Shown here piece after piece: positions 45,375-54,001 of a DNA stretch of 64,000 bases (position 1 is the first letter of the stretch; each line of letters starts with the position of its first letter). Source of the stretch: an uncultured Nitrosomonadales bacterium (GTDB lineage: Bacteria > Pseudomonadota > Gammaproteobacteria > Burkholderiales > Methylophilaceae); NCBI GenBank assembly GCA_913048465.1, contig CAJWVO010000003.1, positions 55,804-119,803 on the forward strand. The letters run 5' to 3'. Position numbers and translations under genes: made by a program. The notes below the pieces were generated by a model. The model was given only the letters and a program-made list of their open reading frames with translations. It ran no database searches and had not been told where the DNA came from.

Positions 45375-46756
45375 TGAAAAATACAAAAAATATTAAACAA
45401 AGGTTACAACTTCTACTTCAAAATTGGGTGTTTGTTGTTTTATTCATCATTCTTGTTTTGCTGCTTGGTTTTATTTCTAATCAGTATGAATTTTCAAAAG
45501 ACATTACCCAAGCCAATAGAAATACTTTGACTGAGGGAAGTATTGGCGTTCTAAAAGAAATGGATGGTCCAATTAATCTTACAGTCTTTGCGACCAAAGA
45601 TGATGTCAATAAAGGTGATAAATTTCGACAAGGAATTATTAATTTTATTGCTCGCTATCAGCGCTCAAAACCTGACATCAATATCAAGTTTATTAGCCCG
45701 GTTGAGGAGCCAAAATTGGCTCAGGACATGGGTATCCGTGTTGATGGTGAGGTTGTTGTTGAATATAACAAAAGAACAGAACACATTACCCCACCTTTTG
45801 CTGAACAAGAACTAACGAACTTGTTAGTTAGACTGACAAGAACCAATGTAAAGCCAATCATGTATTTGGATGGTCATGGAGAAAAAAATCTTCTGGGTTT
45901 AAAAAATTCAGATTTAGGCGAATTTGGTAAACAATTAGAAAATAAAGGATTTAAATTCTCTAACCCTGATTTAACTGTTTTACCATCAGTTCCTGAAGAA
46001 GGGTCAATGCTAGTTATTGCTAGCCCGAAAAAAGTTGTTTCTGATCTTGAGGCTAAAAAGATTGTGAAATTTCTTGAGTCAGGTGGTAATCTTTTGTGGC
46101 TTTTAGATGATGGCAATTTTAAAGGTCTTGACGAGGTTGCAAAATATATTGGCCTGAAAGTATTGGAGGGGAAGATTTACGATCCAAGTTCTGAGCAGTA
46201 CGGATCAACTCCAGGTTTGACTTTTGCTCTTCGCTACGGTGACCATCCGATTACAAGAAACTTTATGTTGAGAACATTATTTTCAAATCCAAAGGCCTTA
46301 AATGCTAAGGGTACTTACGAAAACGGATGGGAAGTAACTGAATTAGTTGACGTCGCAGCCGGGGGATGGCTTGAGCGCGGCAATGAAACTAATCCTACCT
46401 TTGAAGAAGATCAGGATCAGTCTGGACCTATTAATATAGCTGTAGCATTAAAGCGTGAATATGGTGAGGTCGGTCAGCGAGTTGTTGTTGTAGGTAATTC
46501 TGAGTTTTTATCTAATGCTTTCATTACGTCGGGAGGTAACTTAGACCTTGGCGTCAATTTGGTGAATTGGCTTAGCGGCGATGATAAGCTTATCAACATT
46601 CAACCAATGCCACTCAAAGATGTAAATGTTACAATTCCTGAAACACGAACATCATTTGTCATAGCTTGGACTATTTTCCATAGCTTTCAATATTTTATTC
46701 CTGTTGGATTATTTATTGGAGGTATTTGGTTGTGGCTTAGAAGAAGAAAGAGATAA
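45374..46756 (+). CDS. GldG-family ABC auxiliary protein
   Basis: A 460-aa protein with one N-terminal transmembrane helix (about 18-38), a large periplasmic region and a C-terminal helix (about 430-452) ending in basic residues RRRKR. The region EGSIGVLKEMDGPINLTVFA and the ELTNLLVRLTRTNVKPIMYL-DGHGEKNL stretch are typical of GldG/ABC_transp_aux domains. VIASPKKV and ESGGNLLWLLDDG follow. It presumably forms the substrate-recognition part of the ABC complex. Function outside gliding bacteria is not established. Confidence 0.88.
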   Translation: MKNTKNIKQRLQLLLQNWVFVVLFIILVLLLGFISNQYEFSKDITQANRNTLTEGSIGVLKEMDGPINLTVFATKDDVNKGDKFRQGIINFIARYQRSKPDINIKFISPVEEPKLAQDMGIRVDGEVVVEYNKRTEHITPPFAEQELTNLLVRLTRTNVKPIMYLDGHGEKNLLGLKNSDLGEFGKQLENKGFKFSNPDLTVLPSVPEEGSMLVIASPKKVVSDLEAKKIVKFLESGGNLLWLLDDGNFKGLDEVAKYIGLKVLEGKIYDPSSEQYGSTPGLTFALRYGDHPITRNFMLRTLFSNPKALNAKGTYENGWEVTELVDVAAGGWLERGNETNPTFEEDQDQSGPINIAVALKREYGEVGQRVVVVGNSEFLSNAFITSGGNLDLGVNLVNWLSGDDKLINIQPMPLKDVNVTIPETRTSFVIAWTIFHSFQYFIPVGLFIGGIWLWLRRRKR

Positions 46757-46767
46757 TTTAATTTAAT

Positions 46768-47658
46768 ATGAATAAAAGATGGTTACCAATCATAATCCTC
46801 ATTTTAGTCATTGCACCTTTGGCATGGTTTTCTTTAAGTTTTAAAAATCAAGAGATAACAGATAGCAGTTATGAAGTATCTGATTTAAAATTATCTGAAT
46901 TTGATGAGATTTTTATCGACTTTCCATCTAAGGCTGCTACATCTTTCAAAAAAATTAATGGTTATTGGTATCAAACTAAACCATATCAAACCAGAGCAGA
47001 TCAAAATATTGTGTATCGATTGTTATCTATTTTGGCTGCTAAATCAAAAGAAAAACTTGAATCATTACAAATTGAAAAATATGGTTTAGATAAACCTAAA
47101 CTTAAAATGACATTTAGTAATGAGAATCAAAAAGAAGTCTTTTCATTTGGAACCTATAACCCGGTGACAGAACAACAGTACGTTTTGTATGACAATAATG
47201 TTTATATCTTGGATGGTATTTTCTCAGAAATGGCTAGCTATTTACCTGTTGAATTAATTGATAAAAAACCATTGGCACCCTTTGAAAAAGTTATGAAATT
47301 TGATTTTTCTAGACTTGAACAATGGCAAGAGAATTATTTGCGTGTTGAAATAGACGATATGGGAAAAATTAAGGCTGACGGGAAAAAAATAGACTTTGAT
47401 GAGATACAGCTTGCGGAATGGTTAACTGAAAATTGGTTGAAAGCAGTATCATCCTCCGTTGAGCCTTATAAATTTGATGCAAGAATTGGATATAAGAGTT
47501 TTGATGTTTATTTGGATGACAAGGCAAAGATAACTTTTTATCGTATTCAAGAGTCTCCAGAGTTATTATTATTTAGAAAAGATGAAGGATTGCTATATCA
47601 CTTTCCTCAGGATGTCGGATTTACGATGCTTAATCCAAATGTTTCCCGTCAAGATTAA
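46768..47658 (+). CDS. DUF4340 protein of the GldG-type ABC cluster
   Basis: A 296-aa protein with an N-terminal membrane anchor (about 5-23, WLPIIILILVIAPLAWFSL) and a periplasmic domain showing the repeated DUF4340 pattern: FKKINGYWYQTKPYQTRADQ, then RLLSILAAKSKEKL and GLDKPKLKMTFSNEN, with FSFGTYNPVTEQQYVLYDNN. DUF4340 proteins are usually found downstream of GldG homologues, as here (11-nt gap). Role unknown; probably an extracytoplasmic partner of the exporter. Confidence 0.85.
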   Translation: MNKRWLPIIILILVIAPLAWFSLSFKNQEITDSSYEVSDLKLSEFDEIFIDFPSKAATSFKKINGYWYQTKPYQTRADQNIVYRLLSILAAKSKEKLESLQIEKYGLDKPKLKMTFSNENQKEVFSFGTYNPVTEQQYVLYDNNVYILDGIFSEMASYLPVELIDKKPLAPFEKVMKFDFSRLEQWQENYLRVEIDDMGKIKADGKKIDFDEIQLAEWLTENWLKAVSSSVEPYKFDARIGYKSFDVYLDDKAKITFYRIQESPELLLFRKDEGLLYHFPQDVGFTMLNPNVSRQD

Positions 47659-47660
47659 TT

Positions 47661-48476
47661 GTGCCCGAGCTTCCTGAAGTTGAAACCACGGTCCGTGGAA
47701 TAAAATCAATAGAGTCATCAGTCATTGAAAAGATTGATGTATTCAATCCAAATTTAAGATGGCCTATATCGAACGATTTACCAAACTTTTTAAGTGGTAA
47801 AAAAATATTAAGCGTCTATCGTCTAGCAAAGTACATTATTATCAAGTGTTCAAATGCTTATCTCGTTATTCATTTGGGCATGACTGGCAAATTATTGTTT
47901 GCAAAATCCAGTGACACCTTAAAGAAGCATGATCATATTCAAATAACATTTATTAATAATGATCAAGTCATTCGTTATAACGATCCGAGGAGGTTTGGTT
48001 CTGCGCATATAGTAAAGGATAAACTGGAAGATTTTGAACTATTATCAAATCTCGGTTTAGAACCATTAGCAGTTGAATTTGATGGAAATTATCTTTTCAC
48101 TAAAGCTCGAAAGAGAAATGTACCCATAAAAACTTTTATCATGAATCACCACATAGTTGTCGGTGTTGGAAATATCTATGCCAGCGAGGCATTATTTTTA
48201 TCAGGAATCAGACCATCGGTTCCAGCGTCTAAGGTTACAAGAAAAAAAATGGAAATATTAGTAAAAAATATTAAACATGTTTTATCTGTAGCTATTGAAA
48301 AAGGTGGGTCAACTATCAGTGATTTTATGAATACAAAAGGGGAGCAGGGTTACTTTCAAATTGACCATCAAGTATATAATCGTGAAGGCCAGCCGTGCAA
48401 TAAATGTGGCGCTCAGATAAAAAAAATTATTATCGGCCAGAGATCAAGTTTTTTTTGCAGCACCTGCCAACGTTGA
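47661..48476 (+). CDS. mutM: Formamidopyrimidine-DNA glycosylase
   Basis: MutM (Fpg) removes oxidised purines such as 8-oxoguanine and nicks the abasic site. The 271-aa enzyme starts with GTG as MPELPEVETTVRGI, giving the catalytic Pro2/Glu3. It has HLGMTGKLLF, YNDPRRFGSAHI, HHIVVGVGNIYASEALFLSG, and a C-terminal zinc finger CNKCGAQIKKIIIGQRSSFF with CSTCQ after it. It begins 2 nt after the DUF4340 stop. Its last 33 nt overlap the convergent symporter gene. Confidence 0.97.
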   Translation: MPELPEVETTVRGIKSIESSVIEKIDVFNPNLRWPISNDLPNFLSGKKILSVYRLAKYIIIKCSNAYLVIHLGMTGKLLFAKSSDTLKKHDHIQITFINNDQVIRYNDPRRFGSAHIVKDKLEDFELLSNLGLEPLAVEFDGNYLFTKARKRNVPIKTFIMNHHIVVGVGNIYASEALFLSGIRPSVPASKVTRKKMEILVKNIKHVLSVAIEKGGSTISDFMNTKGEQGYFQIDHQVYNREGQPCNKCGAQIKKIIIGQRSSFFCSTCQR

Positions 48477-49874
48477 TTTTTGAGTCATTAAAGAAACCAC
48501 TACCATTGACAACATGCTCACAAATAATCCAATTAATTGAGCCGGTATCAATGCATCTTCACCAGATATAATTTCAAAGAAGACCCATGTTGCAATCCCA
48601 AAGCAAATGGATGCCAATGCACCGTGATGATTGGCTTTTTTCCAAAAAATGCCAAAGATGAGAGGAGTGAATGCTCCAGCTAAGGTAACTTTATAAGCAG
48701 ACTCTACCATTTGAAAAATACTCAAATCTGAAGCTAGAGCATAATTCAATACCACGAAAGAGAATGCGATCAAACATATTCTCATCATTTTAAGAAATTC
48801 TTTATCTGTCATACCAGGTCTTAAGGGTTTGATAACATTTTCGGCAAAAGTAACAGACGGTGCCAAGAGTGTTGCAGATGAGCAGCTCATAATAGCCGAT
48901 ATCACTGCTCCAAAAAATATTATTTGTGCGATTGGTGGAGTGTACTTAATAATAAATTCGGGGAGAACGTATTGAGAATCAAATTCAATAATTGACTGAA
49001 AATACAATGGATCGATAATTGTTGCCGAATAAGCAATAAACATGGGAACAAAAGTAAAAGTAAAATAAATTGATGCGCCAAAAATGGAACCCCAGAAGGC
49101 AATCTTAGCTGTTTTGGCAGAAGTTATTCTTTGGAACACATCTTGTTGGGGGATGGAGCCAAGCATTAATGTGACCCACACACCGAAAAATGAAATCCAT
49201 GTAAAAATATCGCCCTTAGGCCAAAAATCGAATTTGTTATTTTCTCTTGCATGATCAAGCACATTCATGACTCCACCCGACATGTCAGATACGATGTAGC
49301 TTATAAAGAGCAGCCCAGAAATAATGACCAACATTTGAATAAAATCGAGAATAGCAACTGATAACATACCACCAAGGGTGGTGTATGAAACGACGACTAA
49401 AGTCCCAATAATCATTCCTACTTCTTCAGAGACTTGATGATCACTTAAGACATTAATTATCAAGCCTAATGCTTTTATTTGAGCAGCCACCCAGCCAAGA
49501 TATGAAATCAAAATAGCAATCGAGGTAATGACTTCAATTTTACGGTCATACCTTTTACGATAAAAATCGCCAAGGGTTATAAAATTGAGATGATATAAAT
49601 ATTTTGAAAATAGAAAACCTGCAATAATTAGACACATGCTAGCCCCAAATGGGTCAGCAACCAACCCATGCAGCCCCTCATTTACAAATGTAGAGGAAAC
49701 ACCAAAGATTGCTTCAGCACCAAACCATGTCGCAAAAACGGTTGCAATCACAACAGGTAAGGGTAAATGCCTTCCTGCAATGGCAAAATCTCTCGTATTT
49801 TTAACTTTCGTTGATACGTAAAATCCGATACCTACAGATATCAATATATAAATACAGACAAAAGTGAGAAGCAT
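48444..49874 (-). CDS. Sodium/solute symporter (SSS family)
   Basis: A 476-aa polytopic inner-membrane protein with about 12-13 predicted helices. Family features include FAIAGRHLPLPVVIATVFAT, WFGAEAIFGVSSTF (sodium/substrate helix 1-2 region), YTTLGGMLSVAILDFIQMLV (the SSS signature around helix 5), and QQDVFQRITSAKTAKIAFWG. The substrate cannot be read from sequence; pantothenate, proline and carboxylate carriers all share this fold. It is the last gene of a minus-strand run from ftsY through ubiB. Confidence 0.9.
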   Translation of the reverse strand: MLLTFVCIYILISVGIGFYVSTKVKNTRDFAIAGRHLPLPVVIATVFATWFGAEAIFGVSSTFVNEGLHGLVADPFGASMCLIIAGFLFSKYLYHLNFITLGDFYRKRYDRKIEVITSIAILISYLGWVAAQIKALGLIINVLSDHQVSEEVGMIIGTLVVVSYTTLGGMLSVAILDFIQMLVIISGLLFISYIVSDMSGGVMNVLDHARENNKFDFWPKGDIFTWISFFGVWVTLMLGSIPQQDVFQRITSAKTAKIAFWGSIFGASIYFTFTFVPMFIAYSATIIDPLYFQSIIEFDSQYVLPEFIIKYTPPIAQIIFFGAVISAIMSCSSATLLAPSVTFAENVIKPLRPGMTDKEFLKMMRICLIAFSFVVLNYALASDLSIFQMVESAYKVTLAGAFTPLIFGIFWKKANHHGALASICFGIATWVFFEIISGEDALIPAQLIGLFVSMLSMVVVSLMTQKSTLAGAAKKT

Positions 49875-49892
49875 GTTTTCGAGGTTTATTTA

Positions 49893-51416
49893 TTAAAAAA
49901 GAAAAATAATAATAAATAATTGAATGCACATCAATATAAAAAAAGCAGCAGTGAACCATTTCAAATAATTATTATTTTTTTTATGCCGCGCATTTGAGAG
50001 CTCTTGTTTTGCTAATTGATTCGATAAATCAACTTGTTGCTTTTTAAGCTCCTCGTAGTCTGGTAAATTTTTAATTATATTGAGCCATTTTGGAAAATCT
50101 TTCTTTAACGATTTAATAAAGTGTTTAATACCCAGCTGCTCTTTAAGCCACTTTTCTAAAAAAGGCCTAGCTGTTTTCCATAGGTCTAAATCTGGATTTA
50201 ACTCTCTGCCAAGACCTTCAACATTTAACAAGGTTTTCTGTAGCATTGTAAGCTGAGGTTGTATTTCCATATTAAATTGTCTTGAGGTTTGAAAAAGACG
50301 AATAAGTAATTTACCAAAAGAGATTTCTTTAAGAGGTTTATTAAATATGGGTTCACAAACAGCTCTTATCGCATTCTCAAATTCATCTACTGAAGTGTCT
50401 GATGGCACCCAATTGGAATCTAAATGAGCTTGAGCTACTCCTCGGTAATCGCGATTAAAGAAACAGACAAAGTTTTTAGCTAAATAATATTTATCTTCCT
50501 CGTTAAGGGTTCCCATAATTCCAAAATCCATTGCCACATATCGCCCATCTTTGGCAACTTGAATATTTCCTGGATGCATATCGGCATGAAAAAATCCGTC
50601 TCTAAAGACTTGTGTAAAGAAAATGGTGACTCCATTTTCTGAGAGTTTGATGAGATCTATTTTATTTTTCTTCAATACTTCGATCTGTGAGATTGGAACA
50701 CCATCCATCGCTTCCATTACCATCACTTTTTCTTGACAGAAGTCCCAATGCACTTTGGGCACAATTAATAATTTCTTATCTTTAAAGTTTTCTCCCAAGT
50801 GTTCACAATGACCAGCTTCTAGAAGGAGATTTAATTCAGATTTGGTGTGTTTCTCAAACTCATTTACCACCTCAACAGGCTTTAAACGTTTTCCTTCAGA
50901 CCATAAAATTTTTAACAAACCAGCAATCCACTTTAGGAGTTTGATATTATTTCTAACTTGCTTCTCTATATTAGGCCTTAAGATTTTAATGGCTATTTTC
51001 GAACCATCCATTAATTCACCAAGATATACTTGAGCAACAGAGGCGCTGGCAACGGGTTGATCTGAAATATGCTTAAATATTTTTTCATAACCTTCCGGGT
51101 ATGCCTCATTAAGAATTATTTTTGTTTCTTTAAAGGTAAAAGGCGGGACTTTGTCCTGAAGTTTTGCTAACTCATTGGCAATATCAGTAGGTAACAAATC
51201 TCGTCTTGTAGATAACATTTGTCCAAATTTTACAAATATTGGCCCTGCTACCTCTAGAGCTCTTCTTAAGTTTTCGGACTTTGTCCCACTTTTAAAAATT
51301 CGGAATGGGAAAAGTAAATAGGATAGAAATCTTACATAAATATTAGAATTAAAAAATAAATCTAATTTATAGAATAGGGCGATGCAAATAAATCTTAAAA
51401 ACTTAAAGACAGTCAT
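49893..51416 (-). CDS. ubiB: Ubiquinone biosynthesis kinase-like protein UbiB
   Basis: UbiB is an atypical kinase-fold ATPase needed for ubiquinone synthesis. The 507-aa product has the invariant KxGQ motif in PIFVKFGQMLSTRRDLLP, the AAAS-like loop ASASVAQVYLGEL, KILRPNIEKQV, and the HADMHPGNIQVAKDGRYVAM with FGIMG after it. The C-terminus has a hydrophobic hairpin (about 480-507) for membrane attachment. The ATG overlaps the ubiJ stop (ATGA). Confidence 0.96.
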   Translation of the reverse strand: MTVFKFLRFICIALFYKLDLFFNSNIYVRFLSYLLFPFRIFKSGTKSENLRRALEVAGPIFVKFGQMLSTRRDLLPTDIANELAKLQDKVPPFTFKETKIILNEAYPEGYEKIFKHISDQPVASASVAQVYLGELMDGSKIAIKILRPNIEKQVRNNIKLLKWIAGLLKILWSEGKRLKPVEVVNEFEKHTKSELNLLLEAGHCEHLGENFKDKKLLIVPKVHWDFCQEKVMVMEAMDGVPISQIEVLKKNKIDLIKLSENGVTIFFTQVFRDGFFHADMHPGNIQVAKDGRYVAMDFGIMGTLNEEDKYYLAKNFVCFFNRDYRGVAQAHLDSNWVPSDTSVDEFENAIRAVCEPIFNKPLKEISFGKLLIRLFQTSRQFNMEIQPQLTMLQKTLLNVEGLGRELNPDLDLWKTARPFLEKWLKEQLGIKHFIKSLKKDFPKWLNIIKNLPDYEELKKQQVDLSNQLAKQELSNARHKKNNNYLKWFTAAFFILMCIQLFIIIFLF

Positions 51417-51988
51417 TTAAAAATCTCATTGTATTTACGTTGCAAATTTTCAAATCTTATTAAAAGCTCATCAACATCGTCATTAAATTCTTTTACTTGA
51501 TAGGTTTTAGCGAAAATTTTATTTTCTTCCTGATAATATTCCACAGTTGTTTCCATTATATTTTTTGTAATATCACGGATTCGAGTGATGATTTTGTTTG
51601 ATAATCTTTGATAAAGTCCTGCAGCTTGAGGACCTAGATACCTATCTATCTCTAAACTTAGATCCCACTCTAAGTTTTTTAAAACTTCGCTTATTTTTTT
51701 TGCTAATTTCATGTCACCTTGGATTTCGATATCATCAAGGTCTTGCTTTGTTATCATTTGAAAGACGGTTTTATTAGAAACTTTGATAGTTAAGCTTGGT
51801 TGTGACTCAGCATTTTTAACTAACGATAGTGATCCGTCATTATTGATCTGTATTAACTGGATCAAACGATCATTGCCGTAATTCAATTCAATTACTTTTC
51901 CTGCAAAATTAACTAAATGGGCTTTTGTCCAGTCGTTTTGATGAAGAATATGGTTTACTCCATCAATCATTTTAGTTTTGACCATCAT
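51413..51988 (-). CDS. ubiJ: Ubiquinone biosynthesis accessory factor UbiJ
   Basis: UbiJ is a sterol-carrier-protein-2-domain lipid-binding factor that helps the Ubi complex. The 191-aa protein has an SCP2-like domain (about 20-110: NFAGKVIELNYGNDRLIQLI, PSLTIKVSNKTVFQMITKQD, IEIQGDMKLAKKISEVL) and a helical C-terminal half with charged residues. Identification rests mainly on its place between ubiE and ubiB plus the SCP2 pattern. Both ends overlap its neighbours by 4 nt. Confidence 0.88.
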   Translation of the reverse strand: MMVKTKMIDGVNHILHQNDWTKAHLVNFAGKVIELNYGNDRLIQLIQINNDGSLSLVKNAESQPSLTIKVSNKTVFQMITKQDLDDIEIQGDMKLAKKISEVLKNLEWDLSLEIDRYLGPQAAGLYQRLSNKIITRIRDITKNIMETTVEYYQEENKIFAKTYQVKEFNDDVDELLIRFENLQRKYNEIFK

Positions 51989-52719
51989 GATTTATATCCA
52001 GAGTGAACGGCGACTACTCCTGCAGATAAATTGGTGTACGAAGTTTTACAAAACCCAGCTTCATTAAGCATGCTTAACAATGTCTCTTGGTCCGGGTGCA
52101 TGCGAATTGATTCTGCTAAATATTGATAACTTTTTTCATCATTTGCAATTTGCTTACCAATTTTAGGAATGATCTTAAATGAAAAGAGGTCATAAATTTT
52201 TTCAAGTGAGGAGTGAATTTTAGAAAATTCAAGAATCACAATCTGACCTCCAGGCTTGAGACATCTGAACACTTCGTTTAATACAGACTGTTTGTTGGTC
52301 ATGTTTCTTAATCCAAAACCAATACTGACCACATTAAATGAATTGTCAGGGAATGGAATTTGTTCTGCATTAATGAGCATGGAGGGAATTATTAAGCCAT
52401 GATCAATAATTTTTTTTTGACCCTCTTCAAGCATGCTTTGATTTATGTCGCTGTGAATGATAGATGCTTTTGGATTCTTTTTTTTGAATAAAATTGACAG
52501 ATCTCCAGATCCTGCAGCAAGATCTAAAATATGATCATTATCTTTAATGGTGATATTTGTAGCAACAAATCGCTTCCAAAAACGATGAAGCCCTAAAGAC
52601 ATAAGATCATTCATTAAATCATATTTGGAAGCAACTGATGAAAAGATTTCTTTGACTAATGGTTCTTTTTCTTCAATGTCGATTTCACTAAATCCAAAAT
52701 GCGTTTTATTTTTTTTCAA
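51985..52719 (-). CDS. ubiE: Ubiquinone/menaquinone C-methyltransferase
   Basis: UbiE C-methylates the demethylated quinone precursor using SAM. The 244-aa class I methyltransferase has VASKYDLMNDLMSLGLHRFW, the SAM motif ILDLAAGSGDLSILF, NVVSIGFGLRNMTNKQSVLN, and FRCLKPGGQIVILEFSK. The start is TTG at 52719, overlapping the DUF971 gene by 14 nt; no ATG upstream suits. The DUF971-ubiE-ubiJ-ubiB order is common in Betaproteobacteria. Confidence 0.96.
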   Translation of the reverse strand: MKKNKTHFGFSEIDIEEKEPLVKEIFSSVASKYDLMNDLMSLGLHRFWKRFVATNITIKDNDHILDLAAGSGDLSILFKKKNPKASIIHSDINQSMLEEGQKKIIDHGLIIPSMLINAEQIPFPDNSFNVVSIGFGLRNMTNKQSVLNEVFRCLKPGGQIVILEFSKIHSSLEKIYDLFSFKIIPKIGKQIANDEKSYQYLAESIRMHPDQETLLSMLNEAGFCKTSYTNLSAGVVAVHSGYKS

Positions 52720-53059
52720 AATGTTGTTTCAGTTTTATTTGATAGTCTTGCCATAAAATATCATAATCTGATGCCAATTCATAAAGATAATCCCATGTAT
52801 ATAAGCCCGTGTCATGCCCATCACTGAAAATCAGTTTGACAGCATAATTACCAACAGGCTCAATAGCTTGAATTTCAACATTTTCTTTACCTATCTGCAA
52901 TACAGCCTCAGATGGATGATGCCCTTGAACTTCTGCAGAAGGAGAATAAACTCTCAAAAATTCAGCTGAGAGCTTGCATTCAGTGTTGTTGTTGAAGTTG
53001 ATTTTTAAAAGCTTTTGTTCTTGATGATAATTAATTTCAACAGGGACGGGGGCAGCCAC
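52706..53059 (-). CDS. DUF971 (GBBH-like N-terminal domain) protein
   Basis: A 117-aa stand-alone DUF971 domain, the same fold as the N-terminus of gamma-butyrobetaine hydroxylase. Seen features are EFLRVYSPSAEVQGH, a set of beta strands, and VKLIFSDGHDTGLYTWDYLY, the signature of the family. In known structures related domains can bind metal or Fe-S clusters, but the classic zinc-binding cysteine pattern is not visible here. Function unknown; position before ubiE is conserved in Betaproteobacteria. Confidence 0.9.
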   Translation of the reverse strand: MAAPVPVEINYHQEQKLLKINFNNNTECKLSAEFLRVYSPSAEVQGHHPSEAVLQIGKENVEIQAIEPVGNYAVKLIFSDGHDTGLYTWDYLYELASDYDILWQDYQIKLKQHFEKK

Positions 53060-53066
53060 AATAAAA

Positions 53067-53912
53067 CTACATTAAACTTTTTAATTTTTTTAAAGCGTTT
53101 TGCTCTATTTGTCTAATTCTTTCTGCAGACACACCTAGCTCATCAGCTAATTCATGGAGTGTTTTAGATTTTTCTTCATTTAACCATCTAGATTCTAGAA
53201 CGTAACGACTTCGCTCATCAATCGATTTAATCGCATTTGATAACGCTGAGAGATTATTAGATTCAGACTCTTTGGAAATTAATTGTTTAACTGGGTCTGC
53301 ATTTTCATCTTGTAAATAAGATATTGGACGAAATACTTCATCTTCATTATCTTCATCCTGGTAGTCAAGAGCGATTTCATTGCCGTTAAAACGATATTCC
53401 ATTTCTTTAACATCGGATTCTTTAACATTTAACTCTTTTGCAATTTCTTTGATTTCCTTTTGCTTGAGTGGTTGTAATGTTTTTTTCATGCTGCGGAGAT
53501 TGAAGAATAACTTTCTTTGCGCCTTGGTAGTGGCTGTTTTAACTAAACGCCAATTACGGACGACAAACTCCTGAATTTCTGCCTTGATCCAGTACATCGC
53601 AAATGAGACCAGCCTGACCCCTCGGGATGGATCAAATCGTTTCACAGCCTTCATTAACCCAATATTTCCTTCTTGGACAAGATCTGACTGATTTAAACCA
53701 TAGCCTGAATAGGAGCGAGCAATTTTTATTACCAGCCTTAAATGAGACATAATTAATTGTCGAGCTGCATTGAGATCATTTTCTTCAAGAAGTTTTTTTG
53801 CTAAATTCATTTCTTCTTGTTCGGTAAGTAGAGGAATCGCCTGTACCTGCTGTTGGTACAAGTCAAAGCTATCTAAAGACGGACTTAAAGGTATGGTTAA
53901 AGCGTTATTCAT
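53067..53912 (-). CDS. rpoH: RNA polymerase heat-shock sigma factor RpoH (sigma-32)
   Basis: RpoH directs RNA polymerase to heat-shock promoters. The 281-aa protein has sigma region 1.2/2 (QQVQAIPLLTEQEEMNLAKK; DLVQEGNIGLMKAVKRFDPS; FAMYWIKAEIQEFVVRNWRL), the diagnostic RpoH box AQRKLFFNLRSMKK, and region 4 (LHELADELGVSAERIRQIEQ). Its own sigma-70-type promoter carries a perfect CIRCE operator, so it appears to be under HrcA control. The dnaK-dnaJ genes that it would normally transcribe lie at 61853-64000. Confidence 0.97.
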   Translation of the reverse strand: MNNALTIPLSPSLDSFDLYQQQVQAIPLLTEQEEMNLAKKLLEENDLNAARQLIMSHLRLVIKIARSYSGYGLNQSDLVQEGNIGLMKAVKRFDPSRGVRLVSFAMYWIKAEIQEFVVRNWRLVKTATTKAQRKLFFNLRSMKKTLQPLKQKEIKEIAKELNVKESDVKEMEYRFNGNEIALDYQDEDNEDEVFRPISYLQDENADPVKQLISKESESNNLSALSNAIKSIDERSRYVLESRWLNEEKSKTLHELADELGVSAERIRQIEQNALKKLKSLM

Positions 53913-53942
53913 AAAATAATTCCCTTAATTTCTTTTGTTATT

Positions 53943-53969
53943 TTAGCACTCTATGATTAAGAGTGCTAA
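53943..53969. promoter_or_regulatory. CIRCE operator (HrcA site) upstream of rpoH
   Basis: TTAGCACTC (53943-53951), nine spacer bases and GAGTGCTAA (53961-53969) reproduce the CIRCE consensus TTAGCACTC-N9-GAGTGCTAA with no mismatch. It overlaps the last base of the predicted rpoH -10 and covers the transcription start, the classic position for repression by HrcA. hrcA itself is not in the window. Confidence 0.93.
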
Positions 53970-53997
53970 TTTTAGATAAAAGTTCACTTAAAATCAA
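53969..53997 (-). promoter_or_regulatory. rpoH: Sigma-70-type promoter of rpoH
   Basis: On the minus strand TTGATT (53992-53997), a 17-nt spacer and TAAAAT (53969-53974) form a good vegetative promoter directly after the ftsX stop. The CIRCE operator begins at the end of the -10. The arrangement allows rpoH to be transcribed separately from ftsYEX. Confidence 0.75.
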
Positions 53998-54001
53998 TGA
54001 T

